Assembly: GCA_944470555.2 (NCBI GenBank)
Contig: OX104127.1
Location: forward strand, 161,857,276 to 161,921,275
Reading direction: 5' to 3'
Source: Heterobilharzia americana
Lineage: Eukaryota > Platyhelminthes > Trematoda > Strigeidida > Schistosomatidae
DNA: 64,000 nucleotides
Part shown: positions 11,748 through 23,083 of the stretch, one piece after another
Position numbering within the stretch: the first letter of the stretch is position 1
Layout: the number at the start of each line of letters is the position of its first letter
The notes under the pieces: generated by a model
Database searches by the model: none
The model's input: the letters and a program-made list of their open reading frames with translations, nothing else
What the model was told of the DNA's origin: nothing
Program-made: the position numbers and the translations under genes

Positions 11748-12003
11748 TTGAGGTAGTATCCAATATGAACTAACATCAATTAGGGAACCATTAAAATGCT
11801 GAAAACATTGGATAGCTGTTTTTTCTTACTATGGGACTCCTTTACAATACGCAACCATGAAGTCGAAATCAGGACCTTGAGATTTTATGGTGTATGTGTT
11901 AACCATCCAGCTAATGAGTCAGAGTTCAATGGTTCACAACTGATGTCAGTTCATGATGAATACTACCTCAAAATTAAATCCCTATTCATCTCAAAAATAT
12001 TTT
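11748..12003. mobile_element. S2 retroposon, inverted arrangement
   Basis: 11748-11940 is an S2 body on the minus strand (ttgaggtagtatccaatatg, then gatagctgttttttcttact, then the tRNA-like part). 11938-12003 is an S2 3' end on the plus strand (gatgtcagttcatgatgaat, then cctcaaaattaaatccc). The two units face away from each other. The hammerhead core is degenerate. Confidence 0.55.
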
Positions 12004-12457
12004 AAAATAGTTGTAGTGAACTTCAGTAGATGTTGCTCACTGGTTTAAGGATAGAAACTTCAACTAATAGGTCGAGAGGTTTGAAGTACTACTCTACCTA
12101 CGAAGATTTGGACAAACTGGCAGTATTTATCCTTAGCCCACAAATGATATTTGTGGTTGACTGCCTACTGCACGAATGTGTACAAGGTTGCTAAGGGCAT
12201 TAGGATAATATTCCGACATCTTTGACACTATATTATAAGTATTAAATTCCCAAATACTTGGTAATGCATACAAAAACAACTACGAAATAGTTACTCCTTC
12301 TAATATGACTACCCGAATTATTTAACCCAACAAAAGCCAGTATTCAAAAAATTCCCATTCTTGACCTATACGAAATTCTGCTTGATCTACAAAAATGGAA
12401 TTCTGTGTTGAAAGGAAATTTAGTTGTGGTCACTTCATCTACCACCTATGACAAATC
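12004..12457. other. no feature recognised (end of inverted-repeat spacer)
   Basis: AT-rich sequence up to the right arm, without motifs. Confidence 0.35.
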
Positions 12458-14367
12458 AACTAACACGTTTGTATACAATCTAAGCATCAAGGTGTATTCA
12501 TTCCCCTCATGCGGTCAACCACACAACACAAGTATCAGCAGCAACATGAAATAACAATGACCAGTAAAGCACCACAGCCTGTCTCGTCTATACAATACAT
12601 CTGAATGGAGCTGTTGATGATAGTCGAGTAAAGCATTAGTCACTCCTCACCACGAACTGACACACACACACACACAGATGGACAATCGCCACTCAGATAT
12701 CATCTTCAGAAGTTGTCCATATCCATCACATCAATTAGATTATCCTCGAGTTTGACTACTTTCCAATGATAATAATGTGAGATAAAGTAGTCAGAAATCA
12801 TTGATCAATAAAATAGTGATGCTGACAAACGACAAATACATGTGGACTACTTCGTCTACAAATTGTGATCGTTAGGACATTCTGTGTATGTGTGTGTGTG
12901 TGCAGTGTGATTCATTGAGTCAGTTGGAATATGTGGTGGGCATGTAACAGTTGGTTTATGACAACACACAAATGATTTGAAGAATAGGAATAACGAGAGA
13001 TGTAATCCACATTATGTTGGAAAGCATAACGCATAGAATGTTCTAGGTAATCTATGTTTACTGTTTAGCCTTGACAAGTGTGTGGGATGAAGTTGCTTAT
13101 CATGTGGTGAGAGAGTGGAAATGTTGTTTACATTGTTGTGGATACTTTGATGAATGACTGTGTAGTATGTACACAAATGTGTTTGAATCAATTTATTTTG
13201 AGTTGATTCGAGTGTGTTATTATTATTATTATTATTTGTTGCTTTGGTTCCTAGTTGAATGTAGGGCTTCAGAAGCACATCTCCATTCCACTCTCTTCTC
13301 TGAAATCTGTTGAACTTGGTTCCACGACAGTCCACAAGTTCTCATTTCCTCCTCACACGATCTTCTCCATGTCACCCTCACCTCAGATGTCCAACTCGTC
13401 ATTTCACATCTGGGTTCCACTCTATGGCCTGACCAGTTGCGTGATGTCCCCAGTCGGTCTTCTCAGTGTATGCCAAATCCAATCCATCTCCACTTCCTTC
13501 CAGTGCATATTTGTTGAGCGATAACTTCTTACTTTGTTGGTTCGTTGACACCCAGAGATTCTTCTTGCTTATTCTTATTATTCTGGCCATGTATCTGATC
13601 TTCACTATCCAGGGCGTGTAAGCGGCAGCTGTTGATGAATATGTGTAGTTTGTTGGAAATGCTTTTCGTAGTGCGCCAAGTCTTTGAGTCATACAGAAGC
13701 ACTGATTTGACTGAATTGGTGTTTAAAATCTGGATGTTGTTCTCGCTTTGTTCTGAGTGCAGGGAAGGAGATCTTCATACTTGTTTCAGGCAAATAAATG
13801 TGTGTCTTGCTTTTCCGATCCCAGCTGGCTTTGACATGCTCGTCAGTGCTGCCTGTAATTGAAACAGTGCTTGCAGGATGAGTGAAAGAGGCTTCCTCTC
13901 TTAAGTTTCTGCCGATCATGTTGATTGGAGCTTCTTGTTGTTGTTGTTGTTGTTTGGGTATCTTCATCATCTCTGTCTTCTCTACGTTCACTTGAAGTCG
14001 CGTCTTCGCTGCCCTGCCTTGCCCTGCCCTACCCCGCCTCTCCTGACAACTTGCTAGTTTTCGCCTGTGATGGTGTATTCATTTATACATTAGGGTTTAT
14101 ATGTGTACTTAGATAATTTGTTAACACGAAAATTGAGTGTGTGGTAGATGTGAATTGTGTGAAGTGATGTGATTGGGTGGTATTGTTTGATGTGAGATAT
14201 TTATGTGCATCAGTCAACGTGAATATGATCGGATGATGAATTTTATGAATTTGTGAATATTTCAGTGTGACATTGTGTAATGATAGTTGTCAGTAGTATT
14301 GCTGAGTAATGTGTATGTTGTATGGTTGGAGTGAATTGGGTATTCATTGTCTCTTGGAAGCATTTCT
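12458..14367 (-). repeat. right arm of the 1.9-kb inverted repeat
   Basis: Reverse-complement copy of 3454-5351. A 107-codon reading on the minus strand (13012-13335) differs by a single residue from the plus-strand reading at 4465-4788, although it is retroposon tail and flank and not a gene; this shows how close the arms are. Sequence immediately outside the arm differs from that outside the left arm. Confidence 0.9.
13222..14060 (-). mobile_element. RTE-like family A, 5'-truncated copy inside the right arm
   Basis: Partner of the element at 3757-4590, with the same truncation point, the same (AAT)n tail (13222-13242 as ATT on the plus strand) and the same broken C-terminal coding blocks. 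A small length difference lies in the CAA run near 13935. Confidence 0.85.
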
Positions 14368-15754
14368 CTGTCACAGCCTGCGCAGTCGTCTTGAGTCAAA
14401 GCTCATCTCCATTGTATGATGACCATACTGATTGTTATATTAGTACTTGAATACATTTTCAGGTACATTGCCAACGTTTACATTTCAACTTGCTATGATT
14501 TACAGAACGTCTCTGATTATTAATAAAAATTCTGTAGGATTCATTAAATGATACAGAATTCAGGCGAGTGATGATTGATTATTTCGGTTGTTACACATTC
14601 CCCCTGACGGATACAAGATCACCTTTCTTCTGTAAGTTTGTCCCTCCGTTCAGCCACCTCTCTTCGATATAACACAATGTCGGCATTACCGACGCAGTAG
14701 ATTAGTCTTAGAGTTTCTTTCTATTAGAAGCAACATTTGACACTGGAGATTTCAGGTGTAGAAATAAAACGTGAAGTCTGTTCTCTCTCTCTCTCTCTGT
14801 TTAAGAATTTCACTGATAACTGATTATATTTGCTGGAGATTGATAAGTGAATCGACCTTCATTGGGAAATAACTTCTTAAAACCACTAGTTTAAGTTGCG
14901 GTGAAATTAGGTATTCTTACTGACCTTCGTCGTTTCAACTGACCTGTTCAGGTGAAGGGAGGGATTTCAATATTCAGCCTATTTGGCACTGAATTCTCAT
15001 GTTGGTATGCTCATTAAGAATTTGCAGTAGACTATCTGAATTATTTCAAATTCTCAGCATGATTCAGCAGTTAAATGATTCTCATTGGGTTGAAGGGTAT
15101 TTTTTTCTTCTGTACTGCACTGGAGGAAAGTCGACAGGAACAACGAATTCATAGTTTGTCTATTCATCTGTCAAGATCATGTGCACAATTACTAACTATC
15201 TAGTACTTATTCATCGATCGTCCATTTTCTATCTGATGTGATTGTTGGATATCTTTGTGAAAATTTCTCTTCAGCTTCTACAAAGCAATTTAATTATCAT
15301 TATAATCTGTAGTTATTCGGCAATCACACTTCCGCTGGAATATTAATCTCCAGTTGTAATGAGATATGTCGATGCTTGTAGATAATGTTAGTAAGACAAA
15401 ACATGCATTTTCAATAATTGAACGAAGTTCACCTCATTCGTGTCATACCAGCTAGTCATCAGCTTCTTTCATTCTAAGTTCACTTTCTGTGCAAGATATT
15501 TAAATTTGAAATTCCTGCCAGGTAATCGTAACCATGTTTGATCACCTTACAGAATACTATTGTCGTATACATATTATCTCGTTTGTCGTAATTAGTTACT
15601 TACTGGGCTTGTTATTCGAAACGCTGCCATTTACTGTATGACTTGGTGAGGGTCATTTTATTTTTGGTATACCCTTAGTGGACAGTGAATATTCTTTTAA
15701 GTATGTTTGATCTTACGTGTCAGTATGTAAATCTTGTGCTTGACTATATTTCAT
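14368..15754. other. no gene recognised; (CT)n microsatellite at 14781-14799
   Basis: Mixed AT-rich sequence. A CT run lies at 14781-14799. I see no domain motif or S1/S2 block on either strand. Confidence 0.4.
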
Positions 15755-16380
15755 TTAATTTGAATTTTGAGGGAGTTATAGGAAATTTGGAAATATTTCA
15801 AGTTTTTATTCATTGCAGACTGACTGACATCAGTTTGAGGAATAAAGGAAACTTGGGAGCACTGCACAGCTGTTTTGTCCAACTAGTATGGGACTTCTCA
15901 GTAGTGCACACCCACGATCTCTAGCTTCCATGGTCACCACGTTAACATTCAGCTACCCACTGGGTCACAATCCAATCATCCATATTTCAGACTTTTGTTA
16001 ACTCACGATATAGAACAACCGCCACACAATGTCATCGTTAAGTAACTGTCTCCACGACCATCAGGCTTTTCCCCATGGGTCATGACTTCTCATTGGAAGT
16101 TGGGGAATACCTCTGGAAGCTAGTCACCCACCAATGAGCACCAGTTGAATTGAATTTTCAGGGAGTTGTAGGAAATTTGGAAATATTTCAAGTTGTTATT
16201 CATTGTAGACTGACCGACATCTGTTGGAGGAACAAAGCAAACCTGGGAGCAATGGACAGCTGTTTTGTCCAACTATTATGGGACTCCTCAGCAGTGGGCA
16301 CCCACGACCCTGCCAGGGATAGAACCCACGACCTTCAGTTTCCGTGGCCAGTATGTTACCATTGAGCTAATGGGTCATTC
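15755..16380 (-). mobile_element. S2 hammerhead retroposon, direct tandem dimer
   Basis: Two S2 units in the same orientation. The shared block ttgagggagttataggaaat (15767) recurs as ttcagggagttgtaggaaat (16157), a period of 390 bases, and the hammerhead blocks near 15891 and 16281 are also 390 apart. The left unit is full length; the right unit stops after its tRNA-like part near 16380. In both, the hammerhead core has stem II GTCC/GGAC but AAAA in place of GAAA, which removes the catalytic G. Tandem arrangement is typical of hammerhead satellites and retrozymes. Confidence 0.85.
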
Positions 16381-16675
16381 AGTATTTGACCTGTATTTTA
16401 TTAGAGAAATTAGTTATGAGCGGTTATCTCAGTTACACAGCTTGCATTTGCTACTCAAAGTCCCAGTCTATTTTCCTTGCTCACTTTGCCCGAGATGGAG
16501 ACACAAGATTGTCACGATTCTGATTTTTTAGTAGGGTAAATACTGTTAGTAACGAAATCAGATGAAATATTCTTTTTTCCACTCTGACTCCCGGCTGAAT
16601 GCTTTAGTTTTGTACTTACTCAACGAATATATGAGATAAGTCTCTAAAGTGGAGGTGAAGCATTATTCATTGGTT
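16381..16675. other. no feature recognised
   Basis: Short AT-rich interval without motifs. Confidence 0.3.
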
Positions 16676-17356
16676 ATTACTTGAATCTGTTCTACTGTAT
16701 GACTGTGAAACATGGCCATTGAAAGTGGAAGATATAAAAAGGCTTCAGGTGTTTGATCACCGTTGCCTTCGTAGTATAGGACGTATTCCATGGTGTCACC
16801 ATGTGAGTAATGCAGAAGTTAGGTGTAGGGTTTTGGGGAGAAGAGGTGAGTTGACGAGGTTGTGAACTTTCATCTACTGAGATGGTTGGGATACGTACTA
16901 CGTATGCCTAGTCACCGATTGCCTCGTCACACAATGTTGGCTGAGGTGGGTCCAGGCTGGAAAAAGGCTCGAGGTGGCCAGACTAAAACATGGCACCAAT
17001 GTATGAAGTCTCTGACTGTTGGTTTAAGCCATGTAGGACGATGCAGACTAGGTGGTTAGGGTCCAAGGGACAAGAGGAACCAGTGGTTGGAGACCATAGG
17101 TGATATGGCTCAGAACCGATGTCAGTGGCGCAGATGTATACACACATTATCCTCATCTTAACAACGCTATACCGAATCTCACCATTTTGTCACTCCTCTT
17201 TCCTTTCTTCTCATACTTTATATTTCTTTTGACTGCATTCACTTATCTTCATCCTTCACCTCACTACCTTTTTACTTGATGTGCTGATATGAGGTGTGGC
17301 AACTCGGACCGTTACGCAGTAATGCCTGGTCCTATGTTGATAATGATGATGATGAC
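16676..17356 (+). mobile_element. RTE-like family B, 3' end with C-terminal coding block
   Basis: Readings: SVLLYDCETWPLKVEDIKRL then QVFDHRCLRSIGRIPW near 16685-16795, then LRWLGYVLRMPSHRLPRH near 16870-16930, GWKKARGGQTKTWHQCMKSL near 16955 and GLSHVGRCRL near 17020. After the coding part comes an untranslated end (gcaactcggaccgttacgca) and a TGA/ATG microsatellite tail. One frameshift near 16860 breaks the frame. 5'-truncated. This is the C-terminal part seen downstream of the RT in this type of LINE. Confidence 0.8.
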
Positions 17357-18639
17357 TTGAATGTTGTCAAGGCTACCACCTTCTGATGTGGTCATAAACG
17401 TATCAGTCATCTGTGGGAGAATTTATGCTGCTGACAGTATCTGTAAGAAACTGATGCTTGTGAAAAAGTGTATCCTTGAGTATTCAGTTAAGTAGTTCAA
17501 TTTTTCAATACAAAAATTGCCAACGACCTGGGATTATAGAGAAACTGATCAAGTTTCAAAGACTCTGTTACTACCTAATGGCTTAAGGGGGAACTAAAGA
17601 CTCCATAGTTGTGAGATAGATGATACTGCATTGAAGAGACAGCACTGTAACAATAATGTTGGTGAAAAGGATGGCTACTATGTCAGAATATGTACCACAG
17701 AGATAAAACCAATTTTACTGTTTGATGTAGAATCTAGAAACGAAACATTCTACATTAATAAGTTTAGTTCATTTTCATATATGGCATTCATGTTGATCAA
17801 CTTTGTCTGGCAGACATTCAGAGATGATTTCAACTGTGCCAAGCTATAATATATGATGAACTGATCGGTTACACCGCCTGTGTGCACAGTTATTTGTCAA
17901 ACTGAAACTGCATCGTGTGTCCACGTCTGATGTTGCTATCTTCCATGACTTCAGATGAGCAAAATGAAACCCAATTACCAGATCACATTTGACTGTCTAA
18001 GGCATCATGCAAGTAGTAAATTAGGAATGAAATGAGGTAACATAAGATGTCCTCCAGACTCAGAACTCACTTAATAACAAAATGTACATAATATCAGTTA
18101 TGGTCGGCTTTCAACTGTGGTCAGAGATACCAGCCAGATACAGCAGTTTGATCAGTAGCCTGTTTGAGTCACGAAGGCGACTGTGTTCATCTGGAGTAAG
18201 CACGAGTTGTGAGCGTGAGATTTTCGAGGTCAATTCGAATCAGTCTTCAAGTATCAACAAATGCGCATTTATTTTCATACCATCCTGGTGACGAACACTA
18301 GATGAGCATTTTTCATCTGTGGACTAGATGTTGCATTCAGTAGTCAGAGTGAATGGAATTGTGTCCTCTGATACTCATAAACACAGTGAAATTATTGAAC
18401 AGCTTGTTAGATTTGACTTTGAGCAATCGATGCTGAATAATATATCACTGTGTGGATTTGTGATACTTGTCAAATACACAGAGTGATGGTCAGCAGTGTA
18501 TTCATCACTTGACGACGAGACGTATACTTCAGACAGCTGGTCCCCTGCATAAATGTCGACGGAAGAGTAAGAGGAGGTAGTTCCATTGGAAACTGTGATA
18601 TATTTGTGCAGTGCATTCCTCGCAATCTACAGGATCCTT
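17357..18639. other. no feature recognised
   Basis: Near-unique-looking sequence. Short open stretches at 17631-17849 and 18082-18291 carry no motif I know and have no parallel elsewhere in the window. Confidence 0.4.
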
Positions 18640-19148
18640 ATTTACAACACCAATTCAGTCAAGTCATTGCTTCTGTATGGCTCAGAAACTTGGCGTGTCA
18701 CGAAAAGCATTTCCAACAAACTACACATATTCATCAACAGCTGCCACCTACTCTCCATCGATAGTGAAGATCAGATACATGGCCAGAATAATAAGAATAA
18801 GCAACAAGCAACTCTGGCATTTCAACGAACCAACAAGCAAGAACTTATCGCCCAACAAATGTGCAGAGGAAGGAAGTGGAGATGGATTGGATTGGATTGA
18901 GCATACACTGAGAAGGCCGACTGGGGACATCACGCAACTGGTCAGGCCATAGAGTGGAATCCAAAGGTGAAACGACGAGTTGAGCGTGTGAGTTGAGGGT
19001 GACATGGATGAGATGATGTGAGGAAGAAATGAACGCTTGTAGGCAGTAGTGGCGCCAGGTTGAAATAACTTCAGAGAAGAGAGTGGAATGAAGATGTGCT
19101 ACTGAAACCCTGTGTTCCACTAGGACCTCAAGGGAAACGAATAATAAC
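18640..19148 (+). mobile_element. RTE-like family A, short 5'-truncated copy (A5)
   Basis: Begins inside the C-terminal coding part (LLYGSETWRVTKSISNKLHI near 18672) and runs through RKWRWIG near 18870 to the 3' tail aataataac at 19140. The frame is broken by small indels. Confidence 0.85.
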
Positions 19149-20599
19149 AAATTCCTGGCAATCTAGTCATACACTTAATCACCAAACATGTTTATATGAA
19201 TTTCAGCAAAGGATAGATCTCGTTAAAAGTGAATGATGAATTAGTGGGTGGAGTTTTTATTTTGAATGTGGAATAATAGGTGGAGAGTGAAAGACAGTAT
19301 ATTAGATAGATAGTGTTAAGATTTTGACTGATTCAGTATGGAAGTGTGAGTGCACCATCAGATTATATTTATGAATGCAGAAGAGAGATTTTCATCAAAC
19401 TTAGGTGTTTACGCTCATCATTTTGTGTAAGTCGGGTTGTAAGTTGAATTCAACTCAAATGTGTGATGTGTTTTATTGATTAACAGGCTTGATTGTAGGT
19501 GTATTCGAGCATCCATCTCCTGTGTGAGTTGAATCATTTGATTTGATTTGCTTTCTTAGCCACCTTCGAGTATGAGTTTTGTTCTTACTTGTAATTTGTC
19601 GATGGATTCTCTTTATGTATTTGTAATGCTATGTGCAGTTGGACTGTTGAAGTCAGTTGGGTGTGTCTCGATTGTTTAAATACTTGGTGTATTCGGAAGA
19701 GTACATAAGTTCCTTCATCTTTAACCTTCACTAATGACGCATCGAATATTTTGAAGATGGTTACTTATGTGATTTCCAAGCAAATAGATCTCCTTAATCT
19801 TGACATTTGTTGTTAGTGCTTGTTAAACTGTCTCAGTATTCTTTCTAAGTGAATATCTTCATGTTCATGATGGATGAAATCGAAGAATAGAGAGACAATT
19901 TTTTATGAATTTTGGTGACTTTGTATCGTATTATTGAATTTCATCAATAGCAGACAGATTAATTTCGATGGGATTATTTTGAATAATGATGGAAGTACTA
20001 GGTGATTTGTTTAAATGTTAAATGACAGCGGAAGGAATAATATTCATATACCTATTGTAATCACTATTTGTCTGAAGCTGTTGAGATACAGTGGATTTGA
20101 CTGAATTCCTAGTAGTTAGGAGTTATCTAAGGGAATGACTGAGTAATATAATTTGTTTTCATTTTTCTAATGTACTCTTTACTTTCTCACTCAAAGTAGT
20201 CATTTAGATGCTATGTGAAAAATTATGATGTGCTTGAATTTTTAATCTGTTCTACTTGTAAGGGGTCCTATGTATTTATTATGTGAAGAGAATATAGTGG
20301 ACACCTATTTGAAATGTTTCAATAGTGTTACAGTATTCTAGCCATTGTTATAATTATCATCATATGAATTTATGTTCCATAAGTTAAAGTGTATGAATAC
20401 CATTTAAAACCAATTGTTTTAAAACAAATGAATGTATTCGAAGTAGGGTTTTTGCCTTATTATGATCAATTTTCAGTCGTGCACATTGTATATTACGTTA
20501 GCACTAGGTCAGGTCGTTCATTGAGTATGCAGAAGTGAACAAAGGGAATCAGTGATACTTAATTCATCGAGAAAAACCTTAAGTAGGATTGAATGTATG
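19149..20599. other. no gene recognised; contains one member of a 120-bp direct repeat (19383-19505)
   Basis: The segment agagattttcatcaaactta through ttgattgtaggtgtatt recurs in diverged form at 20950-21072 in the same orientation (shared core gttgaattcaactcaaa). I do not recognise the repeat. The rest is AT-rich. Confidence 0.5.
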
Positions 20600-20935
20600 C
20601 AGAGACAATGGGTGGCGGTTGTGGTATATGTGAGCTAATAGGAGTTGTAGATATGAACGATTGGATTGTGACCGAGTGGCTAGCTCAATTGTGAGGTGGT
20701 GGTCACGGAACCTGAAGAAGTTGGGTTCTATGCCTGTGGGGGGGGGGTGTGTGGGGTCGTGAGTGCTCACCGCTGAGGAGTTCCATACTAGTCGGACGAA
20801 ACAGCTGTTCAGTCCTCCCAGGTTTCCATTGTCCCTACCACTGATATCAATCTATGATGAACAACAACTTGAAATATTTCCAAATTTTCACAACTGCCTC
20901 AAAATTCAATGAACTTGTTTGTTTATTTGATCGTT
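20600..20935 (+). mobile_element. S2 hammerhead retroposon
   Basis: Plus-strand unit with a tRNA-like part (accgagtggctagctcaatt, decayed A and B boxes, a G run at about 20740), then the hammerhead with core ctgagga near 20775, a GAAA at about 20798, cagctgttc and stem I 3' strand agtcctc, then the 3' part to ttgaaatatttccaaatttt. Stem I is imperfect. Just right of it lies the second copy of the 120-bp direct repeat. Confidence 0.7.
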
Positions 20936-20949
20936 TTGTCAATACAAAT

Positions 20950-21072
20950 CAGAGATTTTTTCAAACTTAAGTATTTACTCCCATCATTTTGTGTAAGTTG
21001 TGTTGTAAGTTGAATTCAACTCAAAACGTGTGACAGGCTTCATTGATTGACAGGTTCGATTGTAGATACATT
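20950..21072 (+). repeat. second member of the 120-bp direct repeat
   Basis: Diverged copy of 19383-19505, sharing ttttgtgtaagt and gttgaattcaactcaaa. Family unknown. Confidence 0.55.
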
Positions 21073-21251
21073 GGATGTTTACGAAATTTAATGACTTTTT
21101 TTCTCACTCTTGGTCTTTGTCAGTGGGGGACATACTAATTTTCTACGTGATTATTCTGCGATTTTCCCTAATGTTTAACAAGCAATAGTTGGAATAATCT
21201 GATTGTGAAATGGTGGGGAATAATTATATCTCAGGTGAATGGTCTTGGTTA

Positions 21252-21409
21252 TATTGTGTTGTCTGAGCTGCGTTGTTTAGTTGTGGAGCTTTCATCGTCT
21301 TTCTGGGCGACATCTTCAGCAACAACTAACTGAAGTTATTGCTGAAGATGTCACCTAGAAAGACGGTGAAAGCTCTACGACTAAACAACGCAGCTCAGAT
21401 AACACAATA
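21252..21409. repeat. 158-bp near-perfect palindrome derived from a PLE end
   Basis: Left arm tattgtgttgtctgagctgc and following; right arm is its reverse complement, ending gcagctcagataacacaata. The two arms meet at about 21329-21333 with almost no loop. The same sequence, split into two arms by coding DNA, flanks the GIY-YIG segment at 26071-26720. So this looks like both inverted ends of that element without the interior. Confidence 0.85.
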
Positions 21410-22014
21410 GACTCATTGTATTTGGTTTTAACCTAATTTTTTTTGGTTTGTTGGCTAGCTTAGAAACAGTTCTAGTCCATTTTGGATATTTTTACAATCG
21501 TTCGATGAATGTTTCTCAGTTTGATATGCTAAATTAAAGCAGCCATATGCATATTGTGTTTTTTTCCCCTCAAGCATTGATTCTTAGTGTTTTCAACTTA
21601 CTAGTCACTTATATTACCATAAAGTGTTTAGATAATGGATGATGGTTATTCCCTGTCAGTAATCTGTGCATCAGACGCTTAGATTGGGAAAATTCTACTT
21701 CAGAAGTTTAATGTATTATTACTGCTTAACAGAAGATTTAAGCTTTCAGTGTAAACTCTGTAATATAGTCTCTGACAGTAACTATTGGATGTGTTCAGTC
21801 GACCTTTTCTTTTCTTCTTCTTAATAGCAGTAAACATATAACAAACAGTATGTCATATCTAACTGGTCGTGATGGTACCATGTATGTTATTTTGCCTTCT
21901 GACCTCAAAGTAAAGTATCATTATAAGTGTGGAAAAGAATAATTTGAATAAGTTAAATACTATTGTAATTTGCATAACGACAGCCTCCTATTTGTGACTC
22001 AGAATATATCTGTA
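21410..22014. other. no feature recognised
   Basis: AT-rich with a TTTTTTT run near 21440. No motif found. Confidence 0.35.
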
Positions 22015-22110
22015 TTACAGTTAGTGAAGTTGTTCCCATTTGGATTCGAACCTAGCATCCACCGGTGTAAAAGCCAGAGCGTTTTATCCACTACTCCTTT
22101 GGTAAATATC
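22015..22110 (-). mobile_element. S1 tRNA-like head only
   Basis: The minus strand reads aggagtagtggataaaacgc (A-box region) and ggttcgaatcc (B box), then a gggaacaactt remnant. The hammerhead part is absent. Could also be a tRNA-derived fragment of another family. Confidence 0.5.
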
Positions 22111-22257
22111 TTCTGTCCTAGGGATGTTATGCTTCAGTTTGGATTATAATAAGCAGTAATATCAACTGAAATCATATTTGGTTGAAATACACGCATTTCA
22201 AATACATTTTCTATCGAGAAAATGTGAAATAATCCTATAAGTAGTTGAATCAACACA

Positions 22258-23083
22258 AACCTCTTTATTATTATTTGTCCCTTGGGTTCATAGTGGAACA
22301 TTTGGCTTCAGTAGCACACCGCCATTTCACTCCCTTCTCTCCAGTCTTCATTTTCAATCTGGATCCACTACTTCACACAAGCTCTCATCTCTTCCTCAAA
22401 CCATCTCCTCCATGTCACCCTCACCTCAGACGCCCAACTCGTTGTTTCACCTTTGGATTCCACTCTATGGCCTGACCTGTTGCGTGATGTCCCCAGTCGG
22501 ACTTCTCAGTATATGTCAAACCCAATCCATCTCCACTTCCTTCCTCTGCATATTTGTTGGATGATAGGTTGTTGGTTGGTTGGTTCGTTGGTAGGCCAGA
22601 GTGAGTTGCTTGTTGCTTATTCTTATTATTCTGGCCATGTATCTGATCTTCACTATCGATGGAGCGTAGGTGGCAGCTGTTGATGAATATGTGTAGTTTG
22701 TTGGAAATGCTTTTCGTGACACGCCAAGTTTCTGAGCCATATAGAAGCAATGACTTGACTGAATTGGTGTTGAAAATCAGGATGTTGTTCCACATGCTGA
22801 GTGCAGAAGATCTCCACACTGATTTCAGATTAATGCAGGTAGGCCTGTCTTACTGTCTTTCCGATACTGGCTGCTTTGACGTCTTCGTCTGTGCCTATGT
22901 CGCCTGTAGTTGAAACGATGTTGCCTAGGAAGGTGGGTAGGTGAAACAGACTACTTCCTTCCAGTTTCTCCTGTTGATGGTGATTGGTGTTTGTTGTTTT
23001 CGTCACTATTGTTGTTGGTTGGATATCTTCATCACCTCTATCATCTCTACATTCACTTGAAGTCCTATCTTTGCTGTCTCATT
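22258..23083 (-). mobile_element. RTE-like family A, 5'-truncated copy (A6)
   Basis: The minus-strand body runs from about 23083 (the acttcaagtgaatgtagaga block) to the (AAT)n-type tail at 22258. It reads WRSSALSMWNNILIFNTN near 22800 and LLYGSETWRVTKSISNKLHI near 22745 and keeps a 132-codon open frame (22421-22819), but the start of the protein is gone. Of the family A C-terminal parts in this window it is one of the least damaged. Confidence 0.85.

Noticed and set aside
15755..16380. CRISPR-like repeat array
   Set aside because: Only two units of 390 bp with no short repeat/spacer pattern; contents fit a tandem retroposon.
22421..22819. 132-codon open frame that could be annotated as an endonuclease-reverse transcriptase gene
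   Set aside because: It is only the C-terminal tail of a 5'-truncated family A retrotransposon, without endonuclease or RT motifs.
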